Positions 25,833 to 33,878 of a DNA stretch of 44,933 nucleotides are shown piece by piece. This stretch comes from an uncultured Eubacteriales bacterium (GTDB taxonomy: Bacteria; Bacillota; Clostridia; Lachnospirales; Lachnospiraceae), in NCBI GenBank assembly GCA_949292725.1, contig CASFAQ010000003.1, forward strand, positions 1 to 44,933. Direction: 5' to 3'. Within the stretch, counting starts at the first letter, position 1, and every line of letters starts with the position of its first letter. The notes beneath the pieces were generated by a model. It was not told the DNA's origin and searched no databases. It saw nothing but the letters and a program-made list of their open reading frames with translations. The position numbers were made by a program, and so were the translations under genes.

Positions 25833-26764
25833 CTGAATTTCTCCTCTCCGAAGGGTTTTCTCACTGTACATTTCTCTATAAGAGGCACAATCATGTTAGA
25901 ACAGATTATCGCATAAGATACTCCCTCAGGCAAGCCCCCAAACTGTCTGAATACCCATGTAAGTGCTCCCGCGGTAATTCCGTATACTATGCGGCCGGCT
26001 CCGGTAACAGGAGACGTAACATAATCCGTCGCCATAAAAAATGCCCCGAAAATAAGGCCTCCGCCATATATATTTGCCTGAATACAGTATAGCGCATTCT
26101 CTTCATCTGATACAGCTAAATATATAGCCAATAAAATGGTAAATGACATTATATAGGAAATCGGTATCCTTATATCGATTATTTTTTTCGCCGTTAGATA
26201 TATTATTCCCACTCCCAGCGCCGGAACGGAAGTCTCCCCTATGCAACCTCCTCCCCACCCAAAGAACATCTCCGCAAGGGACGGATACTCATCTGTCGCA
26301 ATCCTTGCAAGTGGAGTCGCACCAGATATTCCATCCGGGAAAAAAGCTGTCATTTCACGCGAAAATGATATTAGGAGAAAGCACCTTGCAGCAAGTGCGG
26401 GATTCATAAAATTATGTCCCAGTCCTCCAAAAAGCTGCTTTACGATTACAATCGCAAATACCGCTCCGACAACCGGGACATAAAGCGCCACATACGGAGG
26501 CATGTTAAGCGCAAGCATAAGTCCTGTCACAACCGCACTCATATCATATACGCCCACACCCTGCATATGCCCTACGATGCGAAGAAAAATATATTCGGCC
26601 GCTACACACGAAGCAACCGATATCGCAACAATACAGGCGGCATACACGCCGTTAATATATACGCCAAATAAAACTGCCGGAATAAGGGATATGCACACAT
26701 CAGTCATTATATCCCGTGTGCATATATTGCTTTTTATATGCGGAGACGCTGATATATAAAACAT
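25814..26764 (-). CDS. rnfD: Rnf complex subunit D, membrane flavoprotein
   Basis: 316 residues with about eight to ten transmembrane helices. GHNFMNPALAARCFL and the SGAT motif at 147-150 (ISGATPLARIA) correspond to the RnfD/NqrB covalent-FMN site. ATG at 26764 follows AGGGGGCATAGGAT, 3 nt after the rnfC stop. RnfD with RnfG passes electrons across the membrane. Confidence 0.94.
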   Translation of the reverse strand: MFYISASPHIKSNICTRDIMTDVCISLIPAVLFGVYINGVYAACIVAISVASCVAAEYIFLRIVGHMQGVGVYDMSAVVTGLMLALNMPPYVALYVPVVGAVFAIVIVKQLFGGLGHNFMNPALAARCFLLISFSREMTAFFPDGISGATPLARIATDEYPSLAEMFFGWGGGCIGETSVPALGVGIIYLTAKKIIDIRIPISYIMSFTILLAIYLAVSDEENALYCIQANIYGGGLIFGAFFMATDYVTSPVTGAGRIVYGITAGALTWVFRQFGGLPEGVSYAIICSNMIVPLIEKCTVRKPFGEEKFRWRGNV

Positions 26765-26767
26765 ATC

Positions 26768-28060
26768 CTATGCCCCCTTACTACGCACCATTTTTTTTGC
26801 CGCTGCAAACATCTGTGTAAGACTTCTCTTTGCCGGGCATATGTATGTGCAGCTTCCACATTCGCAACAGCTCATGCCTCCGGCTTTTCTAAACTGCTCC
26901 CATTGATAATTGCCGGCATATTCCGCAAGAATCTGTGGCACAAGCCTGCCGGGACATACATCCCCACATCTGCCGCACCTTATGCACACCGCTTCCGGTA
27001 ACATATATGCGCTGCGCTCATCCATGCATATAACCGCCGATACAATCTTGGTAACCGGAATATCATACGAATACACGGCTTTCCCCATCATGGGTCCTCC
27101 GAGAACAATTTTTGCGATATCATTCTGATTTGCGCGGGCGGCCCGAATAAGTGTTCCTATATCAGTTCCAAGCCTTACAAGGTAATTATGCGGTTTGGCA
27201 ACGGCGCCGCCTGTTACAGTCACTATTCTACGTATCAACGGCTCTCCCTTTATGACTGCATCATATATTGCCGCAACCGTGGCAACATTGCATACAATAC
27301 ATCCCTCTTCTGCCGGCAGTCTTCCCATCGCCAGCCTTTTATTCGTTACGGCATGTACAAGCAGTCTTTCCGCTCCTTTGGGATACCCGCTTTTAATAAC
27401 CTTAACCGCAATATTATCATAATCCTTTATGTTTTCCGCAATAATTTTTGCAGCGTCCGCTTTATTATCCTCGATTACCACGGTTGCCCTGGCATTACGA
27501 AACAGCTTCAGAAGCATCCTTATACCGCCTGCCAGCCTGCGTGGTTCCCATAACATAAGCCTGTAATCTGCCGTAACATACGGTTCGCATTCCGCACCGT
27601 TTATAATTACATGCCTTATGGCATCCCTGTCCGCAGATAACTTAATATGCGTAGGAAAACCTGCTCCTCCCATTCCTACGATTCCGGCATCATATACAGC
27701 ATGTATTATATTCTCAGAAGACATCCTGTCCGAATTGGTACACAGCCATCCACTCTCCCGCCCGGAAAATCTACGATATCTGCCGTCATTTTTTACAATG
27801 ATGGAAGTCTCCCTTCTTCCTTCTGCCGTAAGCATGGGTTTAATGTCCGATACAGTACCCGAAACGGATGCATGGATATTAGCTGATATATATGATATGT
27901 CTCCCTTGGCAAGAAGCTGTCCGCAATATACGTACTCACCCGTACTTACTATGACCTTAGCCTCCCTGCCCATATGCTGTTTTATCGGATACGTAAGATA
28001 TTCGCCGGATTCTACGGTCTCAAGCTCGGGACAGACTTCCCTTTTAGAATAAATCTTCAC
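26768..28060 (-). CDS. rnfC: Rnf complex subunit C, NADH-binding Fe-S protein
   Basis: 430 residues. The glycine-rich VGMGGAGFPTHIKLS segment, with NGAECEPYVTADYR following, marks the NADH/flavin-binding Rossmann part homologous to complex I NuoF. Two C-terminal 4Fe-4S motifs, CIRCGRCGDVCPG and CCECGSCTYICPA, complete the family pattern. RnfC delivers electrons to NAD+. Start is GTG at 28060, in a GTGA overlap with the spoIIID stop and without a clear Shine-Dalgarno, so translation is probably coupled to spoIIID. It heads the cluster rnfC-D-G-E-A-B. Confidence 0.95.
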   Translation of the reverse strand: MKIYSKREVCPELETVESGEYLTYPIKQHMGREAKVIVSTGEYVYCGQLLAKGDISYISANIHASVSGTVSDIKPMLTAEGRRETSIIVKNDGRYRRFSGRESGWLCTNSDRMSSENIIHAVYDAGIVGMGGAGFPTHIKLSADRDAIRHVIINGAECEPYVTADYRLMLWEPRRLAGGIRMLLKLFRNARATVVIEDNKADAAKIIAENIKDYDNIAVKVIKSGYPKGAERLLVHAVTNKRLAMGRLPAEEGCIVCNVATVAAIYDAVIKGEPLIRRIVTVTGGAVAKPHNYLVRLGTDIGTLIRAARANQNDIAKIVLGGPMMGKAVYSYDIPVTKIVSAVICMDERSAYMLPEAVCIRCGRCGDVCPGRLVPQILAEYAGNYQWEQFRKAGGMSCCECGSCTYICPAKRSLTQMFAAAKKMVRSKGA

Positions 28061-28320
28061 GAAAAATGTGACCGTTCTCTGAGATATTTATCCTTTGTCG
28101 CCATTCCACCCCTGATATGTCTTTCTGATTTGTTAATGTCCAAAACCTGCCTTGCTCTGGCGGCAAGCGACGGATTGATCATAAGAAGTCGTTCTGTTAC
28201 ATCCTTATGTACGGTTGATTTGGAAATTCCGAATTTTTTGGCAGTCTGCCTTACTGTTGCGTTAGATTCGATAATGTAGTTCGCAATTGCAATTGCCCGC
28301 TCTTCTATATACTCCTTCAC
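28057..28320 (-). CDS. spoIIID: Sporulation transcription factor SpoIIID
   Basis: 87 residues, usual SpoIIID size. IEERAIAIANYIIE is followed by the helix-turn-helix ATVRQTAKKFGISKSTVHKD, then INPSLA and SERHIRGGMATKDKY, closely matching the Bacillus SpoIIID pattern (TVHKD, RHLRGG, ATK.KY). SpoIIID is a sigma-E-dependent mother-cell regulator that modulates sigma-E and sigma-K genes. GTG start at 28320, with AAGAGG 8 nt upstream. Its stop overlaps rnfC by 4 nt; the usual clostridial neighbours are cell-shape genes, so this placement is odd. Confidence 0.95.
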   Translation of the reverse strand: MKEYIEERAIAIANYIIESNATVRQTAKKFGISKSTVHKDVTERLLMINPSLAARARQVLDINKSERHIRGGMATKDKYLRERSHFS

Positions 28321-28352
28321 TCAAAAACCTCTTGATATCATACATTCTTTAC

Positions 28353-28381
28353 ATTGTATGATTGGGATGTGCACATTATGC
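28353..28381 (-). promoter_or_regulatory. Predicted sigma-E promoter for spoIIID-rnf
   Basis: On the minus strand GCATAAT (28375-28381), a 14-bp spacer and CATACAAT (28353-28360) match the Bacillus sigma-E consensus KMATATT-N14-CATACAHT at 6/7 and 8/8. It overlaps the last codons of the upstream kinase gene and lies 32 bp before the spoIIID GTG. The -10 is also inside an 8-bp inverted repeat (28337-28344 / 28355-28362). B. subtilis spoIIID is sigma-E-dependent, which supports the call. Confidence 0.7.
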
Positions 28382-29161
28382 AGGCAAATGCGCTATGGGC
28401 AGTACAAAAGTAAAACAGCTGCCCTCCTCAAAAGTACTCTCACAGCTGATTTTGCCTCCGTGCTGTTCTATGATTCCTTTTGCTATGGACAGACCAAGCC
28501 CGCTGCCATCATCGGGTGTACGAACCCTGCATGCGCGATACGACCTGTCAAATATATACGGCATATCCTCCTTCGATATCCCTTCACCATTGTCCCTGAC
28601 GTATATCTGTACCTCAGAATCCACCCTTCGGGCGCCAAGTACTATTCGCACTTCTTCTTTAGAGTATTTTAGCGCATTGGAAAACAGATTGTCTAACACC
28701 CTGTTTACGGCGTTTATATCAATTTCAATCATATATGGAAAATCTTCCGGAATCTCGCTATACAACTCACATTGACCGTATTTGGGATCTGCCACGCACG
28801 AATAATAATATTCCTCCAAAAACAGTCCGCACTCCACATGTTTTTTTTTAAGATTCAGTGATTTGCTGTCGAGTTTTGTAAGCAGGAACAAATCGTCCAA
28901 TATGGCCTTTTGCATATTGATCTTTCGTTCCATAAGATTAAGAAGGTCGTCATACTGCTTTTCATCAAGACTGCTTTTGGATTTTAGCAGTTCTATAGAA
29001 CCGGCAAGCACCGCCATCGACGAGCGCAGGTCATGCGAAAGATTCGCTATAAGCTCGGTACGCGCCTTTTCCTCAGCCGCAAGACGCATATTGGCATTTA
29101 GCAGCTCCCATTCCAGCTGTTCCTTTGAAACCTCAGGCTTATTATATCTCTTTTTCTGCAT
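28376..29161 (-). CDS. Soluble sensor histidine kinase
   Basis: 261 residues without any transmembrane segment. A short coiled N-terminus leads into HisKA with NLSHDLRSSMAVL (His43), followed by HATPase_c with DNLFSNALKYS, VRDNGEGISKEDM and GSGLGLSIAKGIIEQHGG. It lacks a recognisable sensor domain, so the signal must arrive through a partner protein or through its N-terminus. It lies 15 nt after its response regulator at the distal end of the exopolysaccharide gene run, and its 3' end carries the spoIIID promoter. Confidence 0.9.
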   Translation of the reverse strand: MQKKRYNKPEVSKEQLEWELLNANMRLAAEEKARTELIANLSHDLRSSMAVLAGSIELLKSKSSLDEKQYDDLLNLMERKINMQKAILDDLFLLTKLDSKSLNLKKKHVECGLFLEEYYYSCVADPKYGQCELYSEIPEDFPYMIEIDINAVNRVLDNLFSNALKYSKEEVRIVLGARRVDSEVQIYVRDNGEGISKEDMPYIFDRSYRACRVRTPDDGSGLGLSIAKGIIEQHGGKISCESTFEEGSCFTFVLPIAHLPA

Positions 29162-29176
29162 CAGTAAATTACCATG

Positions 29177-29863
29177 TTATCCCCTAAAGCAATAACCCTT
29201 TCCCCAAACAGTTTCAATCATATCCTCAAGTCCGACATATCCCTCAAGCCTCTTTCTCAGTCTGCTTACGCTGACCATGACATTCTTTCTGTCAGAATCC
29301 AGGTATGTACCCATTATCTCTTTTCCTATCTGCTCAAATGTCACGACCTCGCCATTATGCTTTGCCAGAAATACAAGCACGTCAAACTCACGGTTTGACA
29401 ATGCAATTTCCTCATCTCCGTACAATGCCCTGTGTTCTATCAGTTCTATTTTAAGCGGTGGAAACAAAAGAATTCCGGCTTTCTTCTCCAGCCTCATCTG
29501 TCTGCGTATATTGATGTCTATTCTGAGGGCAAGTTCATTAAGGCTGCAAGGTTTTGCAATATAATCGTCCGCCCCTATCGAAAGCCCTCTTATACGGTCG
29601 GCTTCATCCGTTCTCCCCGACAGATACAGAATCGGAGCCGCACTGACGCTGCGGATAAGCCCAAATCCGTCAAATCCGTCTGTATCAGGCATCATTACAT
29701 CCATTACGATACAGTCCGGGCTGACCTTTTTAATACTTTCTATGGCATCCTTTATGCAGCATGCCATATGTACCTCATATCCCCGGTTTTTAAGAAACTC
29801 ACCATTGATACTAAGAACAGCCTTATCGTCATCAATCAAAAGAACCCTGTGCACGGCATTCAC
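29177..29863 (-). CDS. OmpR/PhoB-family response regulator
   Basis: 228 residues from GTG at 29863 (GTGA overlap with the pqqD-like stop); a second GTG at 29854 has better spacing from GGAGGA and is an alternative. Receiver: LLIDDDKAV, phospho-acceptor Asp55 in VMDVMMPDTDG, and IAKPCSLNELALR. The winged helix has NREFDVLVFLAKHNGEVVTF and RKNVMVSVSRLRKRL. It is translated with the PqqD-like gene upstream and the soluble kinase downstream; the exopolysaccharide operon is a candidate target. Confidence 0.92.
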   Translation of the reverse strand: MNAVHRVLLIDDDKAVLSINGEFLKNRGYEVHMACCIKDAIESIKKVSPDCIVMDVMMPDTDGFDGFGLIRSVSAAPILYLSGRTDEADRIRGLSIGADDYIAKPCSLNELALRIDINIRRQMRLEKKAGILLFPPLKIELIEHRALYGDEEIALSNREFDVLVFLAKHNGEVVTFEQIGKEIMGTYLDSDRKNVMVSVSRLRKRLEGYVGLEDMIETVWGKGYCFRG

Positions 29864-30123
29864 TCCTCCATAACACCCTTTTTTGCTATATCCCTTAAAA
29901 ATTCCTCTATATCCTCTTTAGCCTGTCCTGCATCCACATCATATTCTTCCTGCAACCTGTCAACCAGCACATCCAGTGTAATTTCGCCCTTTAAATGCTT
30001 CCAGATAAATGCACCCGTTTCATTCAGCGAAAACAGAGCCTTATAGGGCTCCTCCGATTTGTCAACAACAACATTAATTCCCGAAAAGCTATGTACGTCG
30101 TAATTATCTCTGATTCTTATCAA
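29860..30123 (-). CDS. PqqD-like small protein
   Basis: 87 residues. TTG start at 30123, with GGGAGGG 8 nt upstream; a nearby ATG is out of frame and closes after seven codons. The pattern (FSLNETGAFIWKHLKGEITL, LVDRLQEEYDVDAGQAKEDI, EEFLRDIAKKGV) is the PqqD/RRE winged-helix fold that usually presents peptides to radical-SAM or other RiPP enzymes. No radical-SAM gene, precursor peptide or transporter is nearby. It instead precedes and overlaps a two-component system and follows a GT2 gene by 36 bp. Role unknown. Confidence 0.8.
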   Translation of the reverse strand: MIRIRDNYDVHSFSGINVVVDKSEEPYKALFSLNETGAFIWKHLKGEITLDVLVDRLQEEYDVDAGQAKEDIEEFLRDIAKKGVMEE

Positions 30124-30159
30124 TCATGGTTCCCTCCCATACAGTATGCCGGATTGCGT

Positions 30160-30930
30160 TTATGTATTGAGCTCTTTTTTCACGCTTTCGTCCCACCTCA
30201 GCACCTTTATATTAAATACTGTTGCAATTATACTGAAAAACATACGTATCATGTATATGACCGGCTTAAGTCCTGAATGCATGCTCTCACCGGTGGTCCT
30301 TATATGCATGACCGCCGGAACTTCCTTTACCCTAAAGCCTAAGAGAATCATCTGAATGATCATATTGGCATCCGGATACCTGTCGTCAAAATGGCTGAAT
30401 TTTGAATAAAATAATGCCGCACGCCAGCTAAGACCCTGAAGACCGGTCGTCGGATCCATTATCGTCTGCCCGGTCGATATCCTGATCATCCTTCGAAACA
30501 AATGGAACGCAATATTCTTGGCCGCAGACACGGGAAAAAGAGTACTTCTCTCCACAAACCTTGAACCAAGCACGATATCCGGAACATTACCATCCGCATC
30601 AGGTGTGGTAAGCTCCTTATATATAACCGGAATGTTAGACACATCATGCTGCCCGTCCGCATCCATCTGAATGATATACTTATAATGTCTTCTTATGGCA
30701 TACTTATATCCCAATCGCAGACCTCCACCATATCCAAGATTGAAAACATGTGTTACAAGCGCGTGATGATGCTTCTTGACAATCATGTTGGTCCTGTCCG
30801 ACGAATGGTCATTCATTACAAGGACGTCTGAAAAATCCGCAATCTCAGGTTTCTCAAGCTGCTCAAGCACAGCCTCTATGTTTCCTTCCTCATTATATGC
30901 CGGAATGATAATCAAAACATCTTTTTTCAT
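30160..30930 (-). CDS. DPM1-like family 2 glycosyltransferase
   Basis: 256 residues. GT-A signatures VLIIIPAYNEEGNIEAVLEQ, NDHSSDRT and the metal motif IQMDADGQHD place it with polyprenyl-phosphate sugar transferases of the DPM1/DPG-synthase type. No C-terminal membrane domain is present; the co-translated DUF2304 protein (ATGA overlap) probably supplies the anchor. This GT2-DUF2304 pair recurs in bacterial cell-surface polysaccharide loci. Confidence 0.87.
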   Translation of the reverse strand: MKKDVLIIIPAYNEEGNIEAVLEQLEKPEIADFSDVLVMNDHSSDRTNMIVKKHHHALVTHVFNLGYGGGLRLGYKYAIRRHYKYIIQMDADGQHDVSNIPVIYKELTTPDADGNVPDIVLGSRFVERSTLFPVSAAKNIAFHLFRRMIRISTGQTIMDPTTGLQGLSWRAALFYSKFSHFDDRYPDANMIIQMILLGFRVKEVPAVMHIRTTGESMHSGLKPVIYMIRMFFSIIATVFNIKVLRWDESVKKELNT

Positions 30931-31313
30931 TTGTTATCCATTATATCCTTTCCCGTAACGGAATTCAGTGTCCTAAGAATCCTCTCCGCCTCACAGTTCA
31001 GAAGTGAAACCTGCATCGCAAGCTCCTGATTCTTAGCAACAAGATCCGAAACGATCAGACTCGTGCCAAATAATATCCATATAAAAATAAGTACCAGAAC
31101 AACTAAAATAATCTCTACGTCAGGCGGAAAACACCTGCTCCATCCTCCAAGCCCCGGAACAAGACCGATTAAAATCACTGCCGCAAACAATACAGCCCAC
31201 ACAAATGCAAGTCTTTCTATGATTCTTTTTTTACAATAAAGCAAAAAATCCAACAATAACATGACTATACCGATTGCTGAAACTGCTAACCTTAATATAA
31301 GCGCATAATCCAT
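30927..31313 (-). CDS. DUF2304 membrane protein
   Basis: 128 residues from the ATG at 31313 (MDYALILRLAVSAIG); a frame extension to 31403 is Arg/Trp-rich and implausible for a membrane protein. Three hydrophobic helices are followed by a C-terminal coiled-coil (LVAKNQELAMQVSLLNCEAE). This is the typical layout of DUF2304 proteins encoded beside DPM1-like transferases. It overlaps that gene by 4 nt. It is probably a membrane scaffold for the transferase. Confidence 0.8.
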   Translation of the reverse strand: MDYALILRLAVSAIGIVMLLLDFLLYCKKRIIERLAFVWAVLFAAVILIGLVPGLGGWSRCFPPDVEIILVVLVLIFIWILFGTSLIVSDLVAKNQELAMQVSLLNCEAERILRTLNSVTGKDIMDNK

Positions 31314-31371
31314 GATAAGCCCCCATCTTTTTCTCAGTATATTATTACGATACCACACACATCTTTTTCTT

Positions 31372-32631
31372 TCAATATATTTTACCCAAAAACATCCTAT
31401 CATTTATGTTATAATTGGCAAATCTTATCGGCTGTCCGCCTTCCTTTAAAGCCATACTAATATATACGTTATAAGCTTTTGACGATTCCAAATACCCGGA
31501 TATATCTATCTTCAGACGCTTTTTTTCATGACTTTTAATATTTCTTATATCATAATCAAAAATTACCCTTATTGTATCACATGTATCTGAGTCAAGACAA
31601 ACGGCACACTCCGCCTCCTTATACATGGACGCAAACCCCACATTCTCAATATCTACACATAATATGCATTTCCTTGTAAGTTTCGCATCACGCACAACAA
31701 ATCGGTATCCCATATGCGTTCCGATATAGTCATACACAGAAAGTCCGTTATACACATCCTTCCCTGTGTATATTTCCTTCTTCCACTCATCAAGCTGAGC
31801 CATATCATATGCACTGTTAAGGTAGGTAACATGCATTCTGTACAGGTCTTTTACAGCCTCTCTTCCGGGAGTATGACCCTCTCCCAGAAGCACCTCTCCG
31901 CCGTTTGGCACATTCCCAACATTATCATACTGCCAGCGCAGTTCCGTCTCTCTTATCTCTTCCTCCGTGCAGCCCGCGTATGCATTCTTATCCTGACCAT
32001 ATGTGTTCATATCGGTTTCGGAAGCTCCTATAGCATCATTAAAGAGCGCCAGTCTGCTAACGGGAATAACTCCCTTTAATGCTCTGTACTGGTCAGGTCT
32101 TCGCACTGCGATGCAGCATTTCCCCTCCAGGGCATTATACATATTACCGGCAAGCTCGCGCAGCATCCCGTCATCTTTCAGATACTTTGAGGAGTGCATC
32201 TCTCCCCAGCTGCCCACAAAAAGACCCTGTAACGTAAGTATATATTCCGAGTATCTGCAGAATATACTACCCAGACTTTTCATGTGTTCCCTGACGGTAT
32301 TTATATGCGACGGCTCCCTGTTCATTCCAAGTCCCGCGTTATCATATGCAACCCTTATTATAAGATGCATCCCTTTGCTTACGAATACATTAATGGCTTC
32401 CTCAAGACGCATAAGCTCATCCTCATGCAAAATGTCATTGCGATATCTTCCGATATTAACGAATAATAGCGCAAGCGTCTCATCAGCAATGGACGCATTA
32501 ATCGCATCCTTATCTATATCGTTCTGCAGATATATCGTATATATATGATACCAGCCACAATCAGGATTATGAAGATACTCCGCACTCTCTCTGTATTCAT
32601 TCTTTACAAATCTGTATTTATATCCGGTCAT
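31372..32631 (-). CDS. DUF4874/DUF4832 protein, possible glycoside-hydrolase-like TIM barrel
   Basis: 419 residues, no signal peptide seen. The N-terminal part has the NPDCGWYHIYTI element matching the NP-x-GWY/GFY opening of DUF4874, with ADETLALLFVNIGRYRND and GMHLIIRVAYDN as alternating beta/alpha units. Then comes LFVGSWGEMHSS, whose Trp-Gly-Glu resembles a barrel catalytic strand. The C-terminal half is DUF4832, ending in a beta domain (KCILCVDIENVGFASMY). Homologues occur in exopolysaccharide loci; the hydrolase idea is inference. In this locus it could stand in for the hydrolase part of PelA, but the absence of an export signal argues for caution. Confidence 0.65.
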   Translation of the reverse strand: MTGYKYRFVKNEYRESAEYLHNPDCGWYHIYTIYLQNDIDKDAINASIADETLALLFVNIGRYRNDILHEDELMRLEEAINVFVSKGMHLIIRVAYDNAGLGMNREPSHINTVREHMKSLGSIFCRYSEYILTLQGLFVGSWGEMHSSKYLKDDGMLRELAGNMYNALEGKCCIAVRRPDQYRALKGVIPVSRLALFNDAIGASETDMNTYGQDKNAYAGCTEEEIRETELRWQYDNVGNVPNGGEVLLGEGHTPGREAVKDLYRMHVTYLNSAYDMAQLDEWKKEIYTGKDVYNGLSVYDYIGTHMGYRFVVRDAKLTRKCILCVDIENVGFASMYKEAECAVCLDSDTCDTIRVIFDYDIRNIKSHEKKRLKIDISGYLESSKAYNVYISMALKEGGQPIRFANYNINDRMFLGKIY

Positions 32632-32674
32632 ATTCTGTTTCCATCCTCTGCTACGCCCACCATAAGGCTATGTA

Positions 32675-33874
32675 TCATATCATCTCCAAAAGCATTCCAA
32701 GCTCTGTATCATCCACTATATTTTTTAATCCGGCCTGTTTTGCCATACTTTCTCTAAGCACTTCATCATCAAGCAGTCTCTCAACAGCCTCACATACCGA
32801 CTGTGGCGTAAGCTCACACAGAAGTCCGTCCACTCCGTTTATTATCTGCTCCCGGTTGCCGTTTCTGTCAGATGCTATGATGGGAAGCGAAAGAGTCTGA
32901 GCCTCCTGTATCGCTATACTCTTTCCCTCAAATCTTGTGGCGTGAACATATATATCAGCCTGTGCATAATAGGGATACGGATTATCAACCGCTCCACACA
33001 GAATAAAATCATCACAGAGCCCAAGATTCTCTATCTGCTTTTCCAGCGTCTGCCTTTCCCTGCCCTCGCCAAGCACATACCATCTTACGCTACGCCCCCT
33101 GTCCCTAAGGAGCTTCATCGCATCTATTGCAACCTCGTAAGCTTTCTGGTATGTAAGCCTTCCGACTGTCAAAAGCCTTGCGCCCATATAATTGTCGTCA
33201 AACCCTCCCGGCTTCTTTGACTGTCGTATAATGGCATCCTGATTAATAATATTATGAAATACATATGTTTTACCGGCACATTCCGGATAAACACTAAGAA
33301 AATAATTCTTTATCTCATCGGACACCGTAAATATTCTGTCAAATGACTGATAGCAGTCCCTGTCAAGCCACCTTGTGTAACCCGCGCTTCTGTAATCAAT
33401 ATGTATGAACGCAGTCTTTTTTCGTGCCTTAACATGTTCGACCACATAATACGCAGAGCCTCCCTCTATATATGCCACAGCCAGGTCGTATTCTTCTTCG
33501 AATATATCCGCTCCGTCCGATATGACTCTCCATAGAAGCTTTTCCATGCTGATGTTCTTTTCCTTTATCATTCTTGCCAGAGTCGCTATTATATATCCGC
33601 ATTTTCTAAAGAACCGGCCGTTATTTACTAATGAGCGAAGTACTTTTTTTGCCATACTGCGCCTGCCTGCGTCTGACAGAACGGATTCGGTACAATAGTC
33701 CCGATTAAGAAGGTTTACGCATCCGGGAAGTCTGTCGTATAATTCTCCCTGACCCATAAGAACGTACAGGTCTATTCTGTACTCATCCGATCTGAGTTTA
33801 TCAAGCAGGGACAGCAGAGCCATCTCTGCTCCTGCCCTCCCAAGCGTATTGATTACAAATAATATTTTTTTCAT
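32675..33874 (-). CDS. Family 4 glycosyltransferase
   Basis: 400 residues from the ATG at 33874 (MKKILFVINTLGRAGAEMAL), preceded by GCAGGAATG; an in-frame start 14 codons earlier is unlikely. GT-B fold: N-terminal GRAGAEMALLSLLDKL, inter-domain LLTVGRLTYQKAYEVAIDAM, and the donor-site EX7E as EGKSIAIQE in the ATRFEGKSIAIQEA segment. It starts 5 nt before the end of the coiled-coil gene's spacer and belongs to the same transcription unit as PelF/PelG. It probably adds a sugar to the polymer or its acceptor. Confidence 0.88.
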   Translation of the reverse strand: MKKILFVINTLGRAGAEMALLSLLDKLRSDEYRIDLYVLMGQGELYDRLPGCVNLLNRDYCTESVLSDAGRRSMAKKVLRSLVNNGRFFRKCGYIIATLARMIKEKNISMEKLLWRVISDGADIFEEEYDLAVAYIEGGSAYYVVEHVKARKKTAFIHIDYRSAGYTRWLDRDCYQSFDRIFTVSDEIKNYFLSVYPECAGKTYVFHNIINQDAIIRQSKKPGGFDDNYMGARLLTVGRLTYQKAYEVAIDAMKLLRDRGRSVRWYVLGEGRERQTLEKQIENLGLCDDFILCGAVDNPYPYYAQADIYVHATRFEGKSIAIQEAQTLSLPIIASDRNGNREQIINGVDGLLCELTPQSVCEAVERLLDDEVLRESMAKQAGLKNIVDDTELGMLLEMI

Positions 33875-33878
33875 GGTA

